A stretch of 64,000 nucleotides of DNA, taken from contig NW_027473368.1 in assembly GCF_050947335.1 (NCBI RefSeq), forward strand, positions 310,001-374,000, read 5' to 3'. Shown one piece after another: positions 62,342 to 64,000 of this stretch; the first letter of the stretch is position 1; each line of letters opens with the position of its first letter. The stretch comes from Megachile rotundata (Eukaryota; Arthropoda; Insecta; Hymenoptera; Megachilidae). Position numbers and translations under genes: made by a program. The notes beneath the pieces were generated by a model. The model saw only the letters and a list, made by a program, of their open reading frames with translations, was not told the DNA's origin and ran no database searches.

Positions 62342-64000
62342 ATGATACAATCACAATCATACAATCACAATCATACTATCGCAATCATACAATCACAATC
62401 GTACAATCACAATCATACAATCACAATCATACAATCACAATCATTCAATCACAATCATGCAATCACAATCATACAATCAGAATCATACAATCACAATCAT
62501 ACGATCACAATCATACGAAGACAATCATACGATGACAATCATACAATTACTACTATACAATCACAATCATACAAAAACAATCATACAATCACAATCATAC
62601 AAAAACAATGATACAATCGCAATCATGCAATCACAATCATACAATCACAATCATACGATCACAATCATACGAAGACAATCATACAATTACTACTATACAA
62701 TCACAATCATACAAAAACAATCATACAAACACAATCATACGATGACAATCATACAATTACTACTATACAATCACAATCACACATTCACAATCATACAATC
62801 ACAGTCATACATTCACAATCATACAATCACAATCATACAATCACAATAATACAATCACAATCATGCAATCTCAATCATACAATCACAATCATACAATCAC
62901 AATCACACAATCACAATCACACAATCCCAATCACACTATCACAATCATAAAATCACAATCATACAATCACAATCATACAATCACAATCATACTATCACAA
63001 TCATACTATCGCAATGATACAATCACAATCATACAACCACAATCATACGAAGACAATCATACAATTACTACTATACAATCACAATCATACAAAAACAATC
63101 ATACAATCACAATCATACGATGACAATCCTACAATTACTACTATACAATCACAATCACACAAAAACAATCATACAATCACAATCATACAATCACAATTAT
63201 ACAATCACAATCATACATTCACAATCATACAATCACAATCATAGAATCACAATCATATGATCACAATCAAACAATCACAATGATACAATCACAATCATAC
63301 AATCACAATCATACAATCACAATCATACAATCACAATCATACGATCACAATCATACGAAGACAATCATACAATTACTACTATACAATCACAATCATACAA
63401 AAGCAATCATACAATCACAGTCATACGATGACAATCATACAATTACTACTATACAATCACAATCATACAAAAACAATCATACAAACACAATCATACGATG
63501 ACAATCATACAATTACTACTATACAATCACAATCACACATTCACAATCATACAATCACAGTCATACATTCACAATCATACAATCACAATCATACAATCAC
63601 AATAATACAATCACAATCATGCAATCTCAATCATACAATCACAATCATACAATCACAATCACACAATCACAATCACACAATCCCAATCACACTATCACAA
63701 TCATAAAATCACAATCATACAATCACAATCATACAATCACAATCATACTATCACAATCATACTATCGCAATGATACAATCACAATCATACAACCACAATC
63801 ATACGAAGACAATCATACAATTACTACTATACAATCACAATCATACAAAAACAATCATACAATCACAATCATACGATGACAATCCTACAATTACTACTAT
63901 ACAATCACAATCACACAAAAACAATCATACAATCACAATCATACAATCACAATCATACAATCACAATCATACATTCACAATCATACAAAAACAATGATAC
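62342..64000 (+). repeat. Right HOR, copy 3 (truncated by window end)
   Basis: Begins as 44,523 (offset 17,819) and 52,670 (offset 9,672) do. From 62,863 it follows 53,205 at offset 9,658 to the end of the window. The array therefore continues to the right. Confidence 0.85.

Larger units (their letters stand above)
1..64000 (+). repeat. 14-bp minisatellite array, whole window
   Basis: Every line of the window reads as head-to-tail copies of AATCACAATCATAC with point variants, about 4,570 units by length. The canonical unit has 7 A, 4 C, 3 T and no G, so GC is about 29% and the + strand is nearly G-free. No interruption by unique sequence, inverted unit or transposon was seen, and both window ends lie inside the array. 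Common variants are AATCGCAATCATAC, AATCATAATCATAC, AATCAAAATCATAC, and units ending CATACC, CATACT or CATACG. No promoter, RNA gene or protein gene can be supported anywhere. A eukaryotic satellite is the natural reading; host and chromosomal location cannot be told from the sequence. Confidence 0.97.
36541..64000 (+). repeat. Right satellite domain (TACTACT / CATATG family)
   Basis: The 14-bp backbone and orientation are unchanged, but the variant set is different. AATTACTACTATAC (four changes from canonical), AAAAACAATCATAC, GAAGACAATCATAC and a block of about 202 bp with CATATG recur throughout. No CTCCC unit and no ATTCAAAATAATGC unit was seen here. Kilobase-scale copies in this domain are closer to one another than those on the left, with many stretches I could not tell apart, which suggests more recent amplification. 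Confidence 0.9.

Noticed and set aside
1..64000. CRISPR array
   Set aside because: There are no unique spacers between constant repeats; units are contiguous 14-mers with graded variants and kilobase-scale copies.
1..64000. Telomere or interstitial telomeric repeat
   Set aside because: The unit resembles none of TTAGGG, TTTAGGG, TTAGG or the G-rich ciliate and yeast forms, and neither strand has G runs.
1..64000. G-quadruplex or i-motif forming array
   Set aside because: The canonical unit has no adjacent Cs or Gs. Only the CTCCC units have a CCC run, one per unit and in short runs.
1..64000. tRNA, rRNA or other structured RNA gene
   Set aside because: The near absence of G on one strand and C on the other rules out stable stems; no conserved RNA motifs were seen.
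1..64000. Prokaryotic or phage origin
   Set aside because: There are no ribosome-binding sites, gene spacing or operon structure in 64 kb; continuous satellite of this size points to a eukaryote.

Overview
The window is one uninterrupted tandem-repeat array, and I find no gene in it. From base 1 to base 64,000 it is built head to tail from a 14-bp unit, AATCACAATCATAC on the + strand, and its point variants (64,000/14 gives about 4,570 units). All units I read have the same orientation. I saw no unique DNA, transposon, RNA gene or coding region, and the array runs off both ends of the window. This fits a eukaryotic minisatellite or satellite block, for example pericentromeric, subtelomeric or sex-chromosome heterochromatin in a long-read assembly. 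The sequence does not identify the species. Nothing bacterial or viral is visible.

There are three levels of organisation. (1) The 14-mer is itself an imperfect dimer, AATCAC plus AATCATAC. (2) Units carrying diagnostic variants form modules of about 0.2-1.5 kb. (3) Modules form higher-order repeats (HORs) of several kb, with smaller duplications nested inside them.

Left domain, 1 to about 36.54 kb: marked by paired or fourfold AATCTCCCAAATAC units, AATCAATTCCATAC, ATTCAAAATAATGC and GCAAGC units. A truncated HOR copy (about 1-3,400) is followed by two HORs of about 7.4 kb starting at about 7,730 and 15,136. A partial copy lies at about 22.36-25.03 kb, followed by shorter duplications with offsets of about 2.4, 2.65 and 4.35 kb up to the boundary.

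Right domain, about 36.54-64.0 kb: the CTCCC units are gone. They are replaced by AATTACTACTATAC, AAAAACAATCATAC and a block of about 202 bp that contains CATATG and occurs 15 times. A HOR starts at about 44,523, 52,670 and 62,342. The second copy is longer than the first, mainly through an internal 1,469-bp tandem duplication. The stretch from 36.5 to 39.5 kb is a further copy of 48.1-51.0 kb.

Long + strand open frames (up to 505 codons) follow directly from the repeat. The canonical unit has no stop in any + frame, and because 14 is not divisible by 3, all three frames read the same 14-residue peptide, QSQSYNHNHTITII. I treat these frames as non-coding. The most informative signals are the strict 14-bp register with only ten off-register units seen, the sharp two-family boundary near 36.54 kb, the nested unequal-exchange history, and the three-letter (G-free) composition of the strand.
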